From Frankiaceae bacterium (lineage in GTDB: Bacteria; Actinomycetota; Actinomycetes; BP-191), in NCBI GenBank assembly GCA_030840645.1, contig JAVEEC010000078.1, positions 1 to 48,286 on the forward strand: 48,286 bases of DNA, in the 5' to 3' direction. The position numbers were made by a program, and so were the translations under genes. Below the pieces are notes generated by a model that saw only the letters and a list, made by a program, of their open reading frames with translations, ran no database searches and was not told where the DNA came from. The number at the start of each line of letters is the position of its first letter. Position 1 is the first letter of the stretch. This document shows positions 9,702 to 19,844 of this stretch, one piece after another.

Positions 9702-9744
9702 GTGTGCGGGATCCGCCGGGCTAGGGCCCGCGGATCCCGCACAC
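9702..9744. terminator. Large perfect palindrome between the GGDEF regulator and ribD
   Basis: The 15-base arms GTGTGCGGGATCCGC (9702-9716) and its complement (9730-9744) are perfect, and the centre adds a 4-bp GGGC/GCCC helix. Both flanking genes are on the minus strand, so it follows the response-regulator stop (9763) and precedes ribD. There is no T-tract on either side. It is most simply a strong transcription-blocking hairpin, but an operator is possible. Confidence 0.55.
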
Positions 9745-9762
9745 AACGAACGTGGGGGCGGG

Positions 9763-10704
9763 CTAGGTCGGGTTGCGAGGGGTGCCGCGGCGGTCGACGG
9801 CGATGGAGGAGCCGACGTGGGTCTTGGCGACCTTCTTCATCTCGGTCGCGACGTCCACGACCTCGCGCTTGTCGGCGAACATCCGGTTGCCCGACATCGC
9901 GATCCCGATGGACACCGACACCAGCGGGAAGCGCCGCGCCTTGCCCTGCCGGTCGGTGATCTCGATGTACCCGCGGTTGGCGTCGCCGCCGTCGTGCAGC
10001 CGGGGCGCGGAGGAGTCGAACACGTCCACCACGCGCGCGGCGAGCTCCTCGGCCTGCTCGGGCAGGCAGACGACGACGAAGTCGTCGCCGCCGATGTGCC
10101 CGAGGAACGGCGCCGGCTCGCCCGCCTCCATCACCGCGCGCCGGGTCGCGGTCGCGAGCAGCGTGATGACCTCGTCGCCGCGGAGGAAGCCGTAGCAGTC
10201 GTTGAACGCCTTGAAGTTGTCGAGGTCCAGGTACAGCACCGCGAAGGGCTCGGCCTTGACGACGCGGTCGGCCAGCTCCTCCTCGATCCGGTGGTTGCCG
10301 GGGAGGCCGGTGAGCGGCGAGACCGCGCGCATCTCGGCGTTGCGGCGCAGCGTGGAGCGGACGCGCGCGACCAGCTCCAGCGTGTCGAACGGCTTGATGA
10401 TGTAGTCGTCGGCACCCGCGGTGAGCCCGACGACCTTGTCGGCGGACAGCGACTTCGCGGTGAGCATGATGACGGGGAGGTTCGCGGTCGCGGGGTTGGC
10501 GCGCAAACGCCGGCAGAGCTCGACGCCGTCGACCTTCGGCATCATCACGTCGAGCAGGACGAGGTCGGGGGTCTCCTCGTCGATCGACTGCTCGGCCTGC
10601 TCGCCGTCGTGGGCGACGCGGACGTCGAACCCTTCGAGCCGCAGGTTGATCTCGATGAACCGCGCGATGTCGGTGTCGTCGTCGACGACGAGGACGGTCG
10701 CCAT
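9763..10704 (-). CDS. Response regulator with GGDEF domain
   Basis: The 313-residue protein has an N-terminal receiver domain (about 1-120) with [13 protein letters not shown], the phosphoacceptor Asp in [19 protein letters not shown] and IIKPFD, followed by a GGDEF domain (about 130-300) starting [16 protein letters not shown]. The signature reads GGDDF rather than GGDEF/GGEEF, and the inhibitory RxxD site is absent at the expected place (EPAPFLGHI precedes the motif). It may make c-di-GMP weakly or only bind nucleotide. The ATG directly follows the rpe stop (TAGATG), so it is co-transcribed with rpe. No histidine kinase is adjacent. Confidence 0.9.
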   Translation of the reverse strand: MATVLVVDDDTDIARFIEINLRLEGFDVRVAHDGEQAEQSIDEETPDLVLLDVMMPKVDGVELCRRLRANPATANLPVIMLTAKSLSADKVVGLTAGADDYIIKPFDTLELVARVRSTLRRNAEMRAVSPLTGLPGNHRIEEELADRVVKAEPFAVLYLDLDNFKAFNDCYGFLRGDEVITLLATATRRAVMEAGEPAPFLGHIGGDDFVVVCLPEQAEELAARVVDVFDSSAPRLHDGGDANRGYIEITDRQGKARRFPLVSVSIGIAMSGNRMFADKREVVDVATEMKKVAKTHVGSSIAVDRRGTPRNPT

Positions 10705-11376
10705 CTACACGGCCGCCAGGGCGCGGGCGGCCGCGGCCTTGATCGCGGCACCCGCGGCGGCCGGGTCGTCGGCGTGGAACACGGCGTTGCCCGCGACGAA
10801 CACGTCGGCGCCCGCCTCGGCGCAGCGCGCGGCCGTGTCGGCGTTGATGCCACCGTCGACCTCGAGCCAGATGTCGAGGTCCAGCGCGGCGATGGCGCGG
10901 CGCGCCTCGGCCACCTTGGGCAGCATCTCGGCGATGAACGCCTGCCCGCCGAACCCCGGCTCGACGGTCATCACCAGCACCATGTCGAACTCGTTCAGGA
11001 TCTCGGTGTACGGCGCCAGCGGCGTGCCCGGCTTCAGCGCGAGACCGGCCCGGCCGCCCGCCGCCCGGATCGCCCGCGCGGTCTGCACCGGGTCATTGGC
11101 CGCCTCGACGTGGAACGTCACCAGCGACGCACCGACCTCGACGTACCCCGGCGCCCAGCGGTCCGGGTCCTCGATCATCAGGTGCAGGTCGAGGGGCAGC
11201 GCCGTCGACCGGTGCAGCGCCTCGACGACGACCGGGCCGAGGGTGAGGTTCGGCACGAAGTGGTTGTCCATCACGTCGACGTGGAGCAGGTCGGCCACGC
11301 CGGAGACGCGCGCGGCCTCGTCCGCGAGGCGCGCGAAATCCGCCGAGAGGATGCTCGGTGCGAGCTTCGCGGGCAA
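10705..11376 (-). CDS. rpe: Ribulose-phosphate 3-epimerase
   Basis: Interconverts ribulose 5-phosphate and xylulose 5-phosphate. The TIM-barrel protein of 223 residues has [14 protein letters not shown] at the N-terminus, [17 protein letters not shown] (metal-binding Asp and His), [26 protein letters not shown] and [13 protein letters not shown] chose TTG at 11376, which gives [10 protein letters not shown] and has GGAG four bases upstream; no ATG or GTG fits. Ribulose 5-phosphate also feeds RibB, which fits the neighbouring riboflavin genes. It lies 26 bases after rsmB. Confidence 0.94.
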   Translation of the reverse strand: MPAKLAPSILSADFARLADEAARVSGVADLLHVDVMDNHFVPNLTLGPVVVEALHRSTALPLDLHLMIEDPDRWAPGYVEVGASLVTFHVEAANDPVQTARAIRAAGGRAGLALKPGTPLAPYTEILNEFDMVLVMTVEPGFGGQAFIAEMLPKVAEARRAIAALDLDIWLEVDGGINADTAARCAEAGADVFVAGNAVFHADDPAAAGAAIKAAAARALAAV

Positions 11377-11402
11377 AATGCTCCAGTTCCGGGGCCGAAC
11401 GG

Positions 11403-12734
11403 TCAGGCGGAGTGTAGCGACGATTCGGTCACAATTCTCCGGAGCCCTGAAACGAACATGGCGTCCGTACCGTTCCGGTGCGGCCAGAGCTGGACCGAGG
11501 GCCCGTCCGCGATACCGGGCAACGCGCCGGCCAGGTCCACCGGCTCGGTGCCTGGCACACCGGCGACGACCGCGCGGGTCTCGGCCGGGTGCGGCGAGCA
11601 GACGACGTAGAGGACGACGCCGCCCGGCTTGACGGCGTCGACGGCCGCGGCGAGCAGCTCGCGCTGCAACGCCGCGAGCGGGGCGACGTCGGCCGGCGTA
11701 CGCCGCCAGCGCGCCTCGGGCCGCCGCCGCAGCGCGCCGAGCCCGGTGCAGGGCGCGTCGAGGAGGACCCCGTCGAACGACGCCGGCCGCCACGGGCCGT
11801 GCAACGCGTCGCCGGTGACGGGGACGACGTTGCGCGTGCCCCGGACGTTGTCGCGGACCAGCCGGGCGCGGTGCTCGTGCAGCTCGTTCGCGACGAGCCT
11901 GCCCTTCACGAGACCGGCGAGCAGCGCGGTCTTGCCCCCCGGCCCCGCGCAGAGGTCGAGCACGTCGTGACGACCGCTGCCCAGCAGCCGCGCGAACGCG
12001 AGCGCGGCGAGCTGGCTGCCCTCGTCCTGGACGCCGGCCGAGCCGTCGCGCACCGCCGGCACGTCGCCCGGGTCGCCGCCGCGCAGGCGGACGGCGTACG
12101 GGCTGTAGGGGCCGGCGTCCGCCTCCAGGCCTGCGGCCAGCGCCGACGCAAGCAGGCCCTCGCGCGCGATCCGGCCGGGGCGCGCCGCGAGGTGGACCTC
12201 GGGCCGCGCGTCGTCGGCGAGCAGCGCGGCGCGGGTCTCGGCCCAGTCGCCGTTCAGCGCGTCGTGGAACGCCTCGACGATCCAGCGCGGGTGGGCCGTC
12301 GTGATCGCGAGGTGGCCGACCGGGTCGTCGTCGTAGCCGGGGGCGCCGACGTCACCGTCGCGTTCGGCGACGCGGCGCAGGACCGCGTTGACGAACTTCG
12401 CGGCGCCCGGCCCGGCGACGTTGCGCGCCAGGTCGACGGACGTCGACACCGCGGCGTGGGGAGCGACGCGGGTCCGCAGCAGCTGGTACGCGCCGAGCCG
12501 CAGCACGTCGCGGACCGGCGGGTCCATCCCGGCGACCGGCCGCGACGAGCAGAGCGCGAGGACGTGGTCCAGCGTGCCGAGCGCGCGCAGGGTGCCGTAG
12601 CCCAGCTCGGCAGCGAACGCCCGCTCCCGCGCGTCCAGCCCCTTCACGAGCTTCGGCAGCAGGAGGTTGGCGTACGCGTCCCGCGCGTCGACCGCGCGCA
12701 GCAGGTCGTACGCGACGGTGCGCCCGTCCCTCAC
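11403..12734 (-). CDS. rsmB: 16S rRNA (cytosine-5)-methyltransferase RsmB
   Basis: Methylates a cytosine of 16S rRNA (C967 in E. coli). The 443-residue protein begins with a NusB-like RNA-binding domain (about 1-140; [34 protein letters not shown]). The methyltransferase domain follows: [16 protein letters not shown] (SAM motif I), [18 protein letters not shown] (motif IV Cys) and [16 protein letters not shown] (motif VI Cys, the catalytic one). The GTG at 12734 overlaps the fmt stop (GTGA); the upstream extension of the open frame has no family similarity. Part of the def-fmt-rsmB group typical of bacteria. Confidence 0.94.
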   Translation of the reverse strand: MRDGRTVAYDLLRAVDARDAYANLLLPKLVKGLDARERAFAAELGYGTLRALGTLDHVLALCSSRPVAGMDPPVRDVLRLGAYQLLRTRVAPHAAVSTSVDLARNVAGPGAAKFVNAVLRRVAERDGDVGAPGYDDDPVGHLAITTAHPRWIVEAFHDALNGDWAETRAALLADDARPEVHLAARPGRIAREGLLASALAAGLEADAGPYSPYAVRLRGGDPGDVPAVRDGSAGVQDEGSQLAALAFARLLGSGRHDVLDLCAGPGGKTALLAGLVKGRLVANELHEHRARLVRDNVRGTRNVVPVTGDALHGPWRPASFDGVLLDAPCTGLGALRRRPEARWRRTPADVAPLAALQRELLAAAVDAVKPGGVVLYVVCSPHPAETRAVVAGVPGTEPVDLAGALPGIADGPSVQLWPHRNGTDAMFVSGLRRIVTESSLHSA

Positions 12735-13654
12735 CGGAACGCCGCGCCGTCGGCGAGGCGCAGCCCGCGCGCCCAGTCCGCGGCCGGCATCGCGCGCTTC
12801 CCCGCGCCCTGCACGTCGCCGAGCCGGACCGGCCGGTCGGCGGTGCCGGCGAGGACCGTGTCCTTCGTCACGAGCAACGAGCCGGGCGGCAGCGGCTCGT
12901 CGCGGGTGAGGCGGACCGGGCCGAGCTTGACGCGTTCCTCGCCGAACGTCGTCCACGCGCCGGGCGCCGGCGTCGCCGCGCGGACCAGCCGGTCGACCCG
13001 CAGCGACGGCGCGGACCAGTCGACGCGGACGTCGTCGGGGGCGAGCTTCGGCGCGAGCGAGACGCCCTCGGAGGGCTGCGGCACGCCGCGGACCCGCCCC
13101 TCCGCCATGCCGTCCAGCGTCGCGACCAGCAGGGCCGCGCCCGAGACCGCGAGGCGGTCGAGCAGCGCGCCGCTGGTGTCGTAGGGGCCGATCGGCTCGG
13201 TCACCACGCCGAGGACTGGACCGGTGTCGAGCCCCTCCTCCAGGACGAATGTCGACGCGCCGGTGACCTCGTCGCCGTGCAGCACCGCGTGCTGGACCGG
13301 CGCCGCGCCGCGCCAGGCGGGGAGGAGCGAGAAGTGCAGGTTGACCCAGCCGTACGGCGGCAGGTCGAGCAGCGCCCTCGGGATGAGGGCGCCGTACGCG
13401 ACGACGGGGATCGCGTCGGGCGCGAGCGCGCGCAGCTCGTCCCCGAGCTCCGGGTCGCGCGGCGTCGCCGGCTGGAGCACGGGGACGCCGTGCTCGTCGG
13501 CGAGCAACGCGACCGGCGACCGGGTCTCGCGGCGCCCGCGGCCCGCGGGGGCGTCGGGCCTGGTGACGACGGCGACGACGTCGTGCCGCGACGCGAGCAG
13601 GGCGCGCAACGACGGCAGGGCGGGCGCCGGGGTGCCCGCGAACACGACGCGCAA
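12731..13654 (-). CDS. fmt: Methionyl-tRNA formyltransferase
   Basis: Formylates the initiator Met-tRNA using 10-formyltetrahydrofolate. The 307-residue protein shows [15 protein letters not shown], the catalytic Asn and His in [19 protein letters not shown], and the catalytic Asp region [10 protein letters not shown]; the C-terminal tRNA-binding domain follows from about residue 205. TTG at 13654 is the best start (MRVVFAGTP), two bases after the def stop; no ATG or GTG is available before the conserved sequence, so a UUG or possibly the overlapping CTG at 13660 must be used. Couples with def, which removes the formyl group later. Confidence 0.94.
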   Translation of the reverse strand: MRVVFAGTPAPALPSLRALLASRHDVVAVVTRPDAPAGRGRRETRSPVALLADEHGVPVLQPATPRDPELGDELRALAPDAIPVVAYGALIPRALLDLPPYGWVNLHFSLLPAWRGAAPVQHAVLHGDEVTGASTFVLEEGLDTGPVLGVVTEPIGPYDTSGALLDRLAVSGAALLVATLDGMAEGRVRGVPQPSEGVSLAPKLAPDDVRVDWSAPSLRVDRLVRAATPAPGAWTTFGEERVKLGPVRLTRDEPLPPGSLLVTKDTVLAGTADRPVRLGDVQGAGKRAMPAADWARGLRLADGAAFR

Positions 13655-13656
13655 CG

Positions 13657-14193
13657 TCAGCGGCCGGTGCCGTACATCGGGTGCGGCGACGCCTTCACCA
13701 GCGGCTCCGACTCCCACTCGCGGATCGCCTTCATGGCGGCCTTCTTGGTCTCCGGGTCGAGCAGGTCGATGAACAGCACGCCGTCCAGGTGGTCGGTCTC
13801 GTGCTGGAAGCAGCGGGCCAGGGTCTCGCTGCCCTCGACGGTGACCGGGTCGCCGTACATGTTGAAGCCCGAGGCGACGACGCTGGCCGCGCGCCGCAGC
13901 GGGAACGTCAGGCCCGGCAGCGACAGGCACCCCTCGTCGCCCTCCTGGTCCTCCGCGGAACGGCTGACGAGGACGGGGTTGACGAGGTGGCCCTGCGACT
14001 CGTCGACGTCGTAGGTGAACACCCGCAGGCTGACGCCGATCTGCGGCGCCGCGAGGCCCGCGCCGGGCGCGTCGAGCATCGTCTCCATGAGGTCGCGGAC
14101 GAGGTTGCGCAGCTCCTTGTCGAACGCCGTCACCTCGACGGCCGGCGTCCGCAGCACGGGGTCGCCGAGCAGCCGGATCTCCTGGAGGGGCAT
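13657..14193 (-). CDS. def: Peptide deformylase
   Basis: Removes the formyl group from nascent proteins. All three metal/active-site motifs are present in the 178-residue protein: [10 protein letters not shown] (about 44-53), EGCLSLPG with the metal-binding Cys, and QHETDHLDG with both metal-binding His residues and the catalytic Glu. It lies between priA and fmt, 10 bases downstream of priA. The start ATG gives [15 protein letters not shown], the usual N-terminus. Confidence 0.96.
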   Translation of the reverse strand: MPLQEIRLLGDPVLRTPAVEVTAFDKELRNLVRDLMETMLDAPGAGLAAPQIGVSLRVFTYDVDESQGHLVNPVLVSRSAEDQEGDEGCLSLPGLTFPLRRAASVVASGFNMYGDPVTVEGSETLARCFQHETDHLDGVLFIDLLDPETKKAAMKAIREWESEPLVKASPHPMYGTGR

Positions 14194-14203
14194 GCGGCGA
14201 AGT

Positions 14204-16129
14204 CTAGATGAGCGTCAACGGGTCCAGCTCCACCCGCACGGGCTCCGCGGCCTTGCGCGCGGAGCGCGCGGCGAGGCCGGTCTTGAGCGCCGCCGCGAGG
14301 TCCGCGCCGCCCGCCCGCGGGACGCGGACCAGCGCCCGCTCGCCGTCGCCGTACGGCACCGGGCCGAGCACCTCGGCGCCCGCCGGCAGCGGGCTCGCGG
14401 CGAGCAGGTCGGCGACCGCGTCCGGCGCGCCGTCGACGGTCGCCAGCCGGGTGGCAGGGGGGAACGCGAGCGCGCTGCGTTCGGCGGCCTCGCGGCGGGC
14501 GTACCACGCCGGGTCCCAGCGCAGCAGGGCCTGCACCGGCGCGAGCGACGCGTCGGCCATCACGACGACCCGCCCCCCGTCGTTCGCGGGTCGCGCCAGC
14601 GCGGCGGCCGCGGTCCAGCGGCGTACGGCCTCCTCCCCCGCCCGCAGGTCCGGCCGCGACAGCAGCGCCCAGCCGTCGAGGAGCAGGACGGCGCCGTAGC
14701 CGCCGTCGGCCACCGGCTCGGCGCCGGGCGTCGCGACGACGAGCGCGGGCTTCGCCTCGACCGTGGCGAGGACCGAGTCGCGGTCCGAGGTCCGCACCGT
14801 CACCCCTGGGAACGCCCGCCCCAGCTCCTCCGCCGTACGCCGGCTGCCGACGACGACCGCGCGGAGATCCGTTGCGCCGCAGGTGCCGCAGGCCCAGTCG
14901 GCGGTGGGGCGGCCGCACCAACGGCACCCGGGCGCGCCGCTCCCGGCCCGCGCGAGCGGCCCGGCGCAGGCGGCGCAGCGCGCGGGCGTCCGGCACCCGG
15001 CGCAAGCGAGGGCCGGCTGGTACCCGGTACGCGGCACCTGGAGCAGCACGGGAGCGCCGTCCGCGAGCGCGCGGCGCGCGGCCTGCCACGCGAGGGTCGG
15101 CAGCCGGGCCGAGGCAGCAGCCGGGTCCGAACGCTGCTCGGCGTCACCGCCCGCGACCTCGACCCGCGGCGCGGCCTCCCGAACGGCCGCCCGGGAGGCC
15201 GCGAGCGGCCTGGCCCAGCCGGTCTCGACCAACTGCACCGCCTCGACGCTCGGCGCGTGCCCGCCGACCAGCAGCCCCGCGCCCTCGCGGTGCGCGCGGA
15301 GCGCGAGGACGTCGCGGACATGGGGGTACGGCGCCCGCGGCTCCTTGTGCAGGTCGTCGCCGTCGTCCCAGCAGACCGCGAGGCCGAGGCGTTCGACCGG
15401 CGCCCATGCGGCCGCCCGCGTTCCCAGCACGACCCGCGCGGCGCCGCGCCGGACGGCGAGCCAGCGCCGGTACCGTTCGGCCGGACCGAGGTCGGCGGTG
15501 AGGGCGACGTACGCCTCCGCCGGCAGCACGCCGCCGACCGCCGCGACCACCCGGGCCAGGTCCCGCGCGTCCGGCACGACGACCACCGCGCCCCGCCCCG
15601 ACGCCACCGTCGCCGCGACGGCGGTCGCGATCTCGCCGGGCCACCCGGCCCCGGGCAGTGCCCACCACACCGCGCGCGGCGACCGCCCCGCCGCGAGCGC
15701 CGTGACGAACGCCGCGCCGGACTCGTACGCGTCCCACCCGCCGGGGGCCGTTGCCTCGACCGCGTACTCGGCAACGGCGCGCGGCGGCTCCTTCTCGACG
15801 CGCGCGTGCCGCGGCGGGACCGCGAGCCGGACCACGTCGGCGAACGTCCCCGCCCACCGGTCGGCGACGGCCCGGCACAGCCCGGCGACGGCAGGCGACA
15901 GGACCGGCTCGGGCGAGACGGACTTGGCGACGGCAGAGAGCTTGTCGAGCGACGAGGCGGCGACGCGTTCGAGTACCCAGCCGTCGACCAGCCGCCCCGA
16001 GAACCGCACCCGCACCCGCGACCCCGGCACGACCGAGGCGTCGAGCGCCTCCGGCACGGCGTAGTCGAACACCCGGTCGAGATGCGCCAGCGGCACATCC
16101 ACCGCGATGCGCGCGACGGGTGACTCCAC
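14204..16129 (-). CDS. priA: PriA-like primosomal protein (N'), without helicase motifs
   Basis: Replication-restart protein in its actinobacterial form. The 641-residue protein starts with the PriA 3' DNA-binding domain (VARIAVDVPLAHLDRVFDY, PGSRVRVRFSGRLVDGWVL). It keeps the zinc-binding cysteine cluster around residues 380-420 (CAGC, CAAC, CRWC, CGTC). The Walker A position reads PGAGWPGEI and the DEEH position reads DDGDDLHKEP, so ATPase/helicase motifs are lost. This is known for actinobacterial PriA proteins and is not decay of this copy. GTG at 16129 gives the expected N-terminus (VESPVARIAVDVPLAHLDRV). It sits between metK and def as in relatives, apart from the inserted phosphatase gene. 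Confidence 0.9.
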   Translation of the reverse strand: MESPVARIAVDVPLAHLDRVFDYAVPEALDASVVPGSRVRVRFSGRLVDGWVLERVAASSLDKLSAVAKSVSPEPVLSPAVAGLCRAVADRWAGTFADVVRLAVPPRHARVEKEPPRAVAEYAVEATAPGGWDAYESGAAFVTALAAGRSPRAVWWALPGAGWPGEIATAVAATVASGRGAVVVVPDARDLARVVAAVGGVLPAEAYVALTADLGPAERYRRWLAVRRGAARVVLGTRAAAWAPVERLGLAVCWDDGDDLHKEPRAPYPHVRDVLALRAHREGAGLLVGGHAPSVEAVQLVETGWARPLAASRAAVREAAPRVEVAGGDAEQRSDPAAASARLPTLAWQAARRALADGAPVLLQVPRTGYQPALACAGCRTPARCAACAGPLARAGSGAPGCRWCGRPTADWACGTCGATDLRAVVVGSRRTAEELGRAFPGVTVRTSDRDSVLATVEAKPALVVATPGAEPVADGGYGAVLLLDGWALLSRPDLRAGEEAVRRWTAAAALARPANDGGRVVVMADASLAPVQALLRWDPAWYARREAAERSALAFPPATRLATVDGAPDAVADLLAASPLPAGAEVLGPVPYGDGERALVRVPRAGGADLAAALKTGLAARSARKAAEPVRVELDPLTLI

Positions 16130-16160
16130 GCCCCGGTTGTACCGCGCGGCCGCGACACAC

Positions 16161-16214
16161 TCGTTCTGTGCAGGATCTCCGCCCCTTTCGAGCGTGGTGA
16201 TCTTCACAGAACGA
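16161..16214 (-). repeat. 54-bp interspersed repeat, copy 2 (intact)
   Basis: The ends TCGTTCTGTG (16161-16170) and CACAGAACGA (16205-16214) are perfect 10-bp inverted repeats. The 34-base interior, with CAGGATCTCCGCC and GAGCGTGGTGATCTT, is the reverse complement of the interior of copy 3. It lies in the divergent region between priA (start 16129) and the phosphatase gene (start 16271). It contains no ORF. Confidence 0.85.
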
Positions 16215-16258
16215 CGGAGCGGGCGGCGGCGGACCGGAGTCGCGCCGACGACCCGGAC

Positions 16259-16264
16259 TAGTCT
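16259..16264 (+). promoter_or_regulatory. Candidate -10 box for a leaderless phosphatase transcript
   Basis: TAGTCT fits the actinobacterial -10 consensus TAnnnT and ends seven bases before the GTG at 16271, so transcription would begin at or next to the start codon. No Shine-Dalgarno is visible before that GTG, and no good -35 hexamer is seen. Confidence 0.4.
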
Positions 16265-16270
16265 GCGCGG

Positions 16271-17446
16271 GTGGGCGATGCGGTGGATCTCAGGTCGATC
16301 CTGCGGGACGCCCAGGCGGCCGACCCGAGCGGCGTCCTCGACATCCTCGCCGCCGCCGCCAGGGACGCCGGCGCGACCGACGTCGTCGCGTACCTGGTCG
16401 ACTTCGAGCAGCAGGTGCTCGAACCGCTGCCGGACCGGGCGGCGCACGCGGACCTGCCGCACACCGAGGACGTCGCGGGAACGATGGCCGGGCGGGCGTT
16501 CCTGACCAGCGCCCCCGTCACCGCGGACCGCGACGACGGGACGCGCGTCTGGGTGCCGATCGTCGAGGGTGCGGACCGCACGGGCGTGCTCGCGCTGACC
16601 CTGCCCGACGTCGACGACGACCTGCTCGCGGAGTGTTGCGACCTCGGCGCGCTGGCCGGTTACCTGATCGCGACGCACACCCGCTGCACCGACCTCTACC
16701 AGCTGCACCGCAGGCGCAAGGCGATGTCGCTGGCGGCAAGCATGCAATGGGACCTGCTGCCGCCGCTCGTGCTGCGGACGCCGCGGTGCACCGTTGCCGG
16801 CCTGCTCGAACCCGCGTACCAGGTCGGCGGCGACTGCTTCGACTACGCGCTCAACGGCCCGGTCCTGGACCTGGCGCTGATCGACGCGATGGGCCACGGG
16901 GTGACGTCCGCCCAGATCGCCGCCCTCGTCGTCGGCTGCTACCGGCACTGCCGCCGCGAGGGCAGGGCGCTCACGACCACCCACGCGGCCGTCGAGGAAG
17001 CCCTGACCGGCCAGTACGGCGGCGACGCGTTCGCCACGGGCCAGCTCGCGCAGCTCGAGCTCGAGAGCGGGCTGCTCACCTGGACCAACGCGGGACACCC
17101 GGGCCCGCTGCTGATCCGCAACGGGCGCGTGGTCTCGCACCTCATGGCCGAGCCGACGCTGCCGTGGGGCCTCGACGGCGGCCCGGCCGAGCCGGCCCAG
17201 GAGTCGCTGGAGCCGGGCGACCGCGTGCTGTTCTACACCGACGGCGTCATCGAGGCGCGGACCCCCGACGGCGACGAGTTCGGCATGGACCGGCTCGCCG
17301 ACGTCGTCGGCCAGGCCGCGTCCGACCAGCTCACGCCGGAGGCGGTGGTCCGCCAGATCGTGCGCAGCGTGCTCGACCACCGTGTCGCCGAGCTGCGGGA
17401 CGACGCGACCCTGCTGCTGGTGGAGTGGCGCGGGTCGGCGGGCTGA
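16271..17446 (+). CDS. GAF-PP2C (RsbU/SpoIIE-type) serine phosphatase
   Basis: A 391-residue protein. The N-terminal 150 residues resemble a GAF sensor domain. The C-terminal half is a PP2C/SpoIIE phosphatase with metal-binding acidic motifs: QVGGDCFDYAL (about 183-193), LIDAMGHGVTSAQIAA, LTWTNAGHPGPLLIR, VLFYTDGVIEARTPDG and ELRDDATLLLVEW. Family members dephosphorylate anti-sigma-factor antagonists in partner-switching systems; no anti-sigma kinase or antagonist is adjacent. It reads against the flanking priA and metK, interrupting a gene order that is usually contiguous. GTG at 16271 follows a -10-like box closely, suggesting leaderless translation. Confidence 0.9.
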   Translation: MGDAVDLRSILRDAQAADPSGVLDILAAAARDAGATDVVAYLVDFEQQVLEPLPDRAAHADLPHTEDVAGTMAGRAFLTSAPVTADRDDGTRVWVPIVEGADRTGVLALTLPDVDDDLLAECCDLGALAGYLIATHTRCTDLYQLHRRRKAMSLAASMQWDLLPPLVLRTPRCTVAGLLEPAYQVGGDCFDYALNGPVLDLALIDAMGHGVTSAQIAALVVGCYRHCRREGRALTTTHAAVEEALTGQYGGDAFATGQLAQLELESGLLTWTNAGHPGPLLIRNGRVVSHLMAEPTLPWGLDGGPAEPAQESLEPGDRVLFYTDGVIEARTPDGDEFGMDRLADVVGQAASDQLTPEAVVRQIVRSVLDHRVAELRDDATLLLVEWRGSAG

Positions 17447-17452
17447 TCGGCG

Positions 17453-18649
17453 CTACGCGCCCGCGGCGGACCGCAGCGCGTCGGCGCGCTCCGTCGACTC
17501 CCAGGAGAACTCCTTCTCGTCCCTGCCGAAGTGGCCGTACGCCGCCGTCTTGGCGTAGATGGGGCGGAGCAGGTCGAGGTCGCGGATGATCGCGGCGGGT
17601 CGCAGGTCGAACACCGTGTCGACGGCCTTCTGGATCGCGTCCAGCGCCACCGTCTCGGTCCCGAACGTGTCCACGAACAGCGACACCGGGTGCGCCTTGC
17701 CGATCGCGTAGGCGACCTGTACCTCGCACCGCTTCGCCAGCCCGGCCGCGACGACGTTCTTGGCGACCCAGCGCATCGCGTACGCCGCCGAGCGGTCCAC
17801 CTTGGACGGGTCCTTGCCGGAGAACGCGCCGCCGCCGTGGCGGGCCATGCCGCCGTACGTGTCCACGATGATCTTGCGGCCCGTCAGGCCGGCGTCGCCC
17901 ATCGGGCCGCCGACCTCGAACTTGCCGGTCGGGTTGACGAACACGTTGTAACCGGCCGAGTCGAGACCGAGGCGCGCGAGCTCCGGCTCGATGACGTGCT
18001 CGATGACGTCGGGCTTGAGCAGCGTCTCGATGTCGATGTCGCTCGCGTGCTGGCTGGACACGACGATCGTGTCGAGGCGGACCGGCCGGCCGTCGGCGTA
18101 CTCCACGGAGACCTGGGTCTTGCCGTCGGGGCGCAGGTACGGCACCACGCCGGCCTTGCGGACCTCGGAGAGGCGGCGGGCGAGGCGGTGCGCCAGCGCG
18201 ATCGGCAGCGGCATCAGCTCGTCGGTCTCGTCGCACGCGTACCCGAACATCATCCCCTGGTCGCCCGCGCCCTGGCGGTCCAACTCGTCCTCGACCGACT
18301 CGCCGGTCCGCGCCTCGAACGCCGCGTCGACGCCCTGCGCGATGTCCGGCGACTGCGAGCCGATGGCGACGTTGACGCCGCACGACGCGCCGTCGAACCC
18401 CTTCTTGGAGGAGTCGTAGCCGATGGCGAGGATGGTCTCGCGGACGATCGTGGGGATGTCGACGTACGCCTCGGTGGTCACCTCGCCCGCGACGTGCACC
18501 TGGCCGGTCGTGATCAGCGTCTCGCACGCGACGCGGCTCTTCGGGTCCTGCGCGAGGAGCGCGTCGAGGATGGCGTCGGAGATCTGGTCGGCGATCTTGT
18601 CCGGGTGCCCCTCGGTGACGGACTCGGACGTGAACAGGCGCTTGGTCAC
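17453..18649 (-). CDS. metK: S-adenosylmethionine synthetase
   Basis: Makes S-adenosylmethionine from methionine and ATP. The 398-residue protein has [20 protein letters not shown] (ATP-binding His and Asp), [20 protein letters not shown], the phosphate-binding [19 protein letters not shown] and [15 protein letters not shown] at 18649 follows GGAG by five bases. The convergent phosphatase gene ends six bases from its stop. The GNAT gene lies 29 bases upstream on the same strand and may share its mRNA. There is no room for a SAM riboswitch. Confidence 0.96.
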   Translation of the reverse strand: MTKRLFTSESVTEGHPDKIADQISDAILDALLAQDPKSRVACETLITTGQVHVAGEVTTEAYVDIPTIVRETILAIGYDSSKKGFDGASCGVNVAIGSQSPDIAQGVDAAFEARTGESVEDELDRQGAGDQGMMFGYACDETDELMPLPIALAHRLARRLSEVRKAGVVPYLRPDGKTQVSVEYADGRPVRLDTIVVSSQHASDIDIETLLKPDVIEHVIEPELARLGLDSAGYNVFVNPTGKFEVGGPMGDAGLTGRKIIVDTYGGMARHGGGAFSGKDPSKVDRSAAYAMRWVAKNVVAAGLAKRCEVQVAYAIGKAHPVSLFVDTFGTETVALDAIQKAVDTVFDLRPAAIIRDLDLLRPIYAKTAAYGHFGRDEKEFSWESTERADALRSAAGA

Positions 18650-18678
18650 GGTGCTCCAGACGGGGTGGTGCGCGGGGG

Positions 18679-19251
18679 TTACGTCGCCCCGGCGTCGTTG
18701 GGCCGCAGTGTACCGGCCCGCCACTCGTCGGCCAGCACGCTGTACGTGGCGAGGCTGAGGTAGCGGTCGCCGACCCGCTCGGCGTCGCGCAGCACGCCCT
18801 CGAACGTGAAGCCGAGGCGTTCGGGGACCGCACGGCTGCGAACGTTCTCGACGCCAGCCCGGATGCTCACCCGGTGCATGCCCAGCTCGTCGAACGCCGC
18901 CGTCGTCAGCGCCCGCGCGGCCCGCGTCACGATGCCGCGGCCGGTCATGTCCCTGTCGATCCAGTAGCCGATCTCGCAGGCGTCGTGCGGGACGTCGATG
19001 CGCGTCCCGATCGTGCCGACCATGACGCCGTCGAACCGCAGGCCGCAGTGCAGGCCCCGGCCGGCCGCGTACTCGCCGCGGGCGAACCGGAGGAACGCCA
19101 GCGAGTCCGCGACCGTCAGCGTGCCGTCGACCCACGGCATCCACGGGCGGAGGTGCTCGCGGTTGCGGTCGGTCAGGTCGAACAGCGCCTGCGCGTCGCG
19201 CTCCTCCGCCAGCTCGAGCGAGACCTCGCCGTCCACCCGCAGACTGAACAT
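18679..19251 (-). CDS. GNAT family N-acetyltransferase (RimJ/RimL-like)
   Basis: The 190-residue protein follows the RimJ/RimL pattern: an N-terminal [40 protein letters not shown], and the acetyl-CoA binding motif [20 protein letters not shown], then [24 protein letters not shown] (shown in part). Substrates in this family are ribosomal protein N-termini or small molecules; nothing here decides. It lies between the secreted-protein gene (63 bases upstream) and metK (29 bases downstream), so it may be transcribed from the mirrored ECF promoter. Confidence 0.87.
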   Translation of the reverse strand: MFSLRVDGEVSLELAEERDAQALFDLTDRNREHLRPWMPWVDGTLTVADSLAFLRFARGEYAAGRGLHCGLRFDGVMVGTIGTRIDVPHDACEIGYWIDRDMTGRGIVTRAARALTTAAFDELGMHRVSIRAGVENVRSRAVPERLGFTFEGVLRDAERVGDRYLSLATYSVLADEWRAGTLRPNDAGAT

Positions 19252-19314
19252 GCCACGGGAGCCTAGGCCGGTCCGCCCGCCGCCGCCGGCCTTTCGCCGA
19301 CCGGCGCGCGGAGG

Positions 19315-19827
19315 CTACGAGCCCAGGACGTACGTCTCGGTGCTCGACGCGGTGTCGACCTGCGGGAACAGCCGCCCCGCGACGAAGTCGACGACCGGCG
19401 CGACGTCCGCGGCGAGGCCGTGCAGCGTCGTTCCCGGGGCCCACCACGACGGCAGCGCGGTCCGCGCGAACGCGAACGTGAGCGTCCGCCCCGACCACCG
19501 CGGTACGGCGTAGCGACGCTGCTGCCGGCTCTGGCAGCCCGACAGGAGCGCGACGTCCCAGTCGGTCGACCAGTCGATCGTCACCGCGTCACACGACGGC
19601 GTCCGCGTGTGCACGACGTAGCGCACGACGCCGTCGGGGACGTCGTCGTTCAGCGTCATCGACACGCGCTGCGTCTTGGCGTCCGCGGCGAAGCTCACCG
19701 CGGTGATGTCGTAGCCGGGCGGCGCGTCGCCCGCGGGGTCGGTCACCTGCGGCGCGGCGGCGTGCGCGGGCGTCACGAGCAGGGCGGCGAGGGCGGCGAG
19801 CGTGGGGACGAGAGTGGTACGGCGCAT
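19315..19827 (-). CDS. Secreted protein of unknown function
   Basis: A 170-residue protein with a classic Sec signal peptide: [20 protein letters not shown] followed by AHA-A, the likely cleavage site. The mature part starts with [20 protein letters not shown], a pattern common in actinobacterial exported beta-sandwich proteins. It has two cysteines (PSCDAV and SGCQS) that may form a disulfide. ATG at 19827 has AAGGGAG upstream. Its promoter is the mirror image of that of the ECF sigma gene, so it is probably a direct target of that sigma factor. No function is recognised. Confidence 0.8.
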   Translation of the reverse strand: MRRTTLVPTLAALAALLVTPAHAAAPQVTDPAGDAPPGYDITAVSFAADAKTQRVSMTLNDDVPDGVVRYVVHTRTPSCDAVTIDWSTDWDVALLSGCQSRQQRRYAVPRWSGRTLTFAFARTALPSWWAPGTTLHGLAADVAPVVDFVAGRLFPQVDTASSTETYVLGS

Positions 19828-19844
19828 GGGGCGCTCCCTTCTTC

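Noticed and set aside
8215-11610. Long plus-strand open frame opposite ribE, ribD, the GGDEF gene and rpe
   Set aside because: Antisense shadow; composition is that of reversed codons and it crosses several well-supported genes.
14204-16129. priA as a degenerate pseudogene because helicase motifs are missing
   Set aside because: Loss of the helicase motifs is the known state of actinobacterial PriA; the frame is intact and the zinc cysteines are kept.
18650-18678. SAM riboswitch before metK
   Set aside because: Only 28 bases separate metK from the upstream gene, too short for any SAM class.
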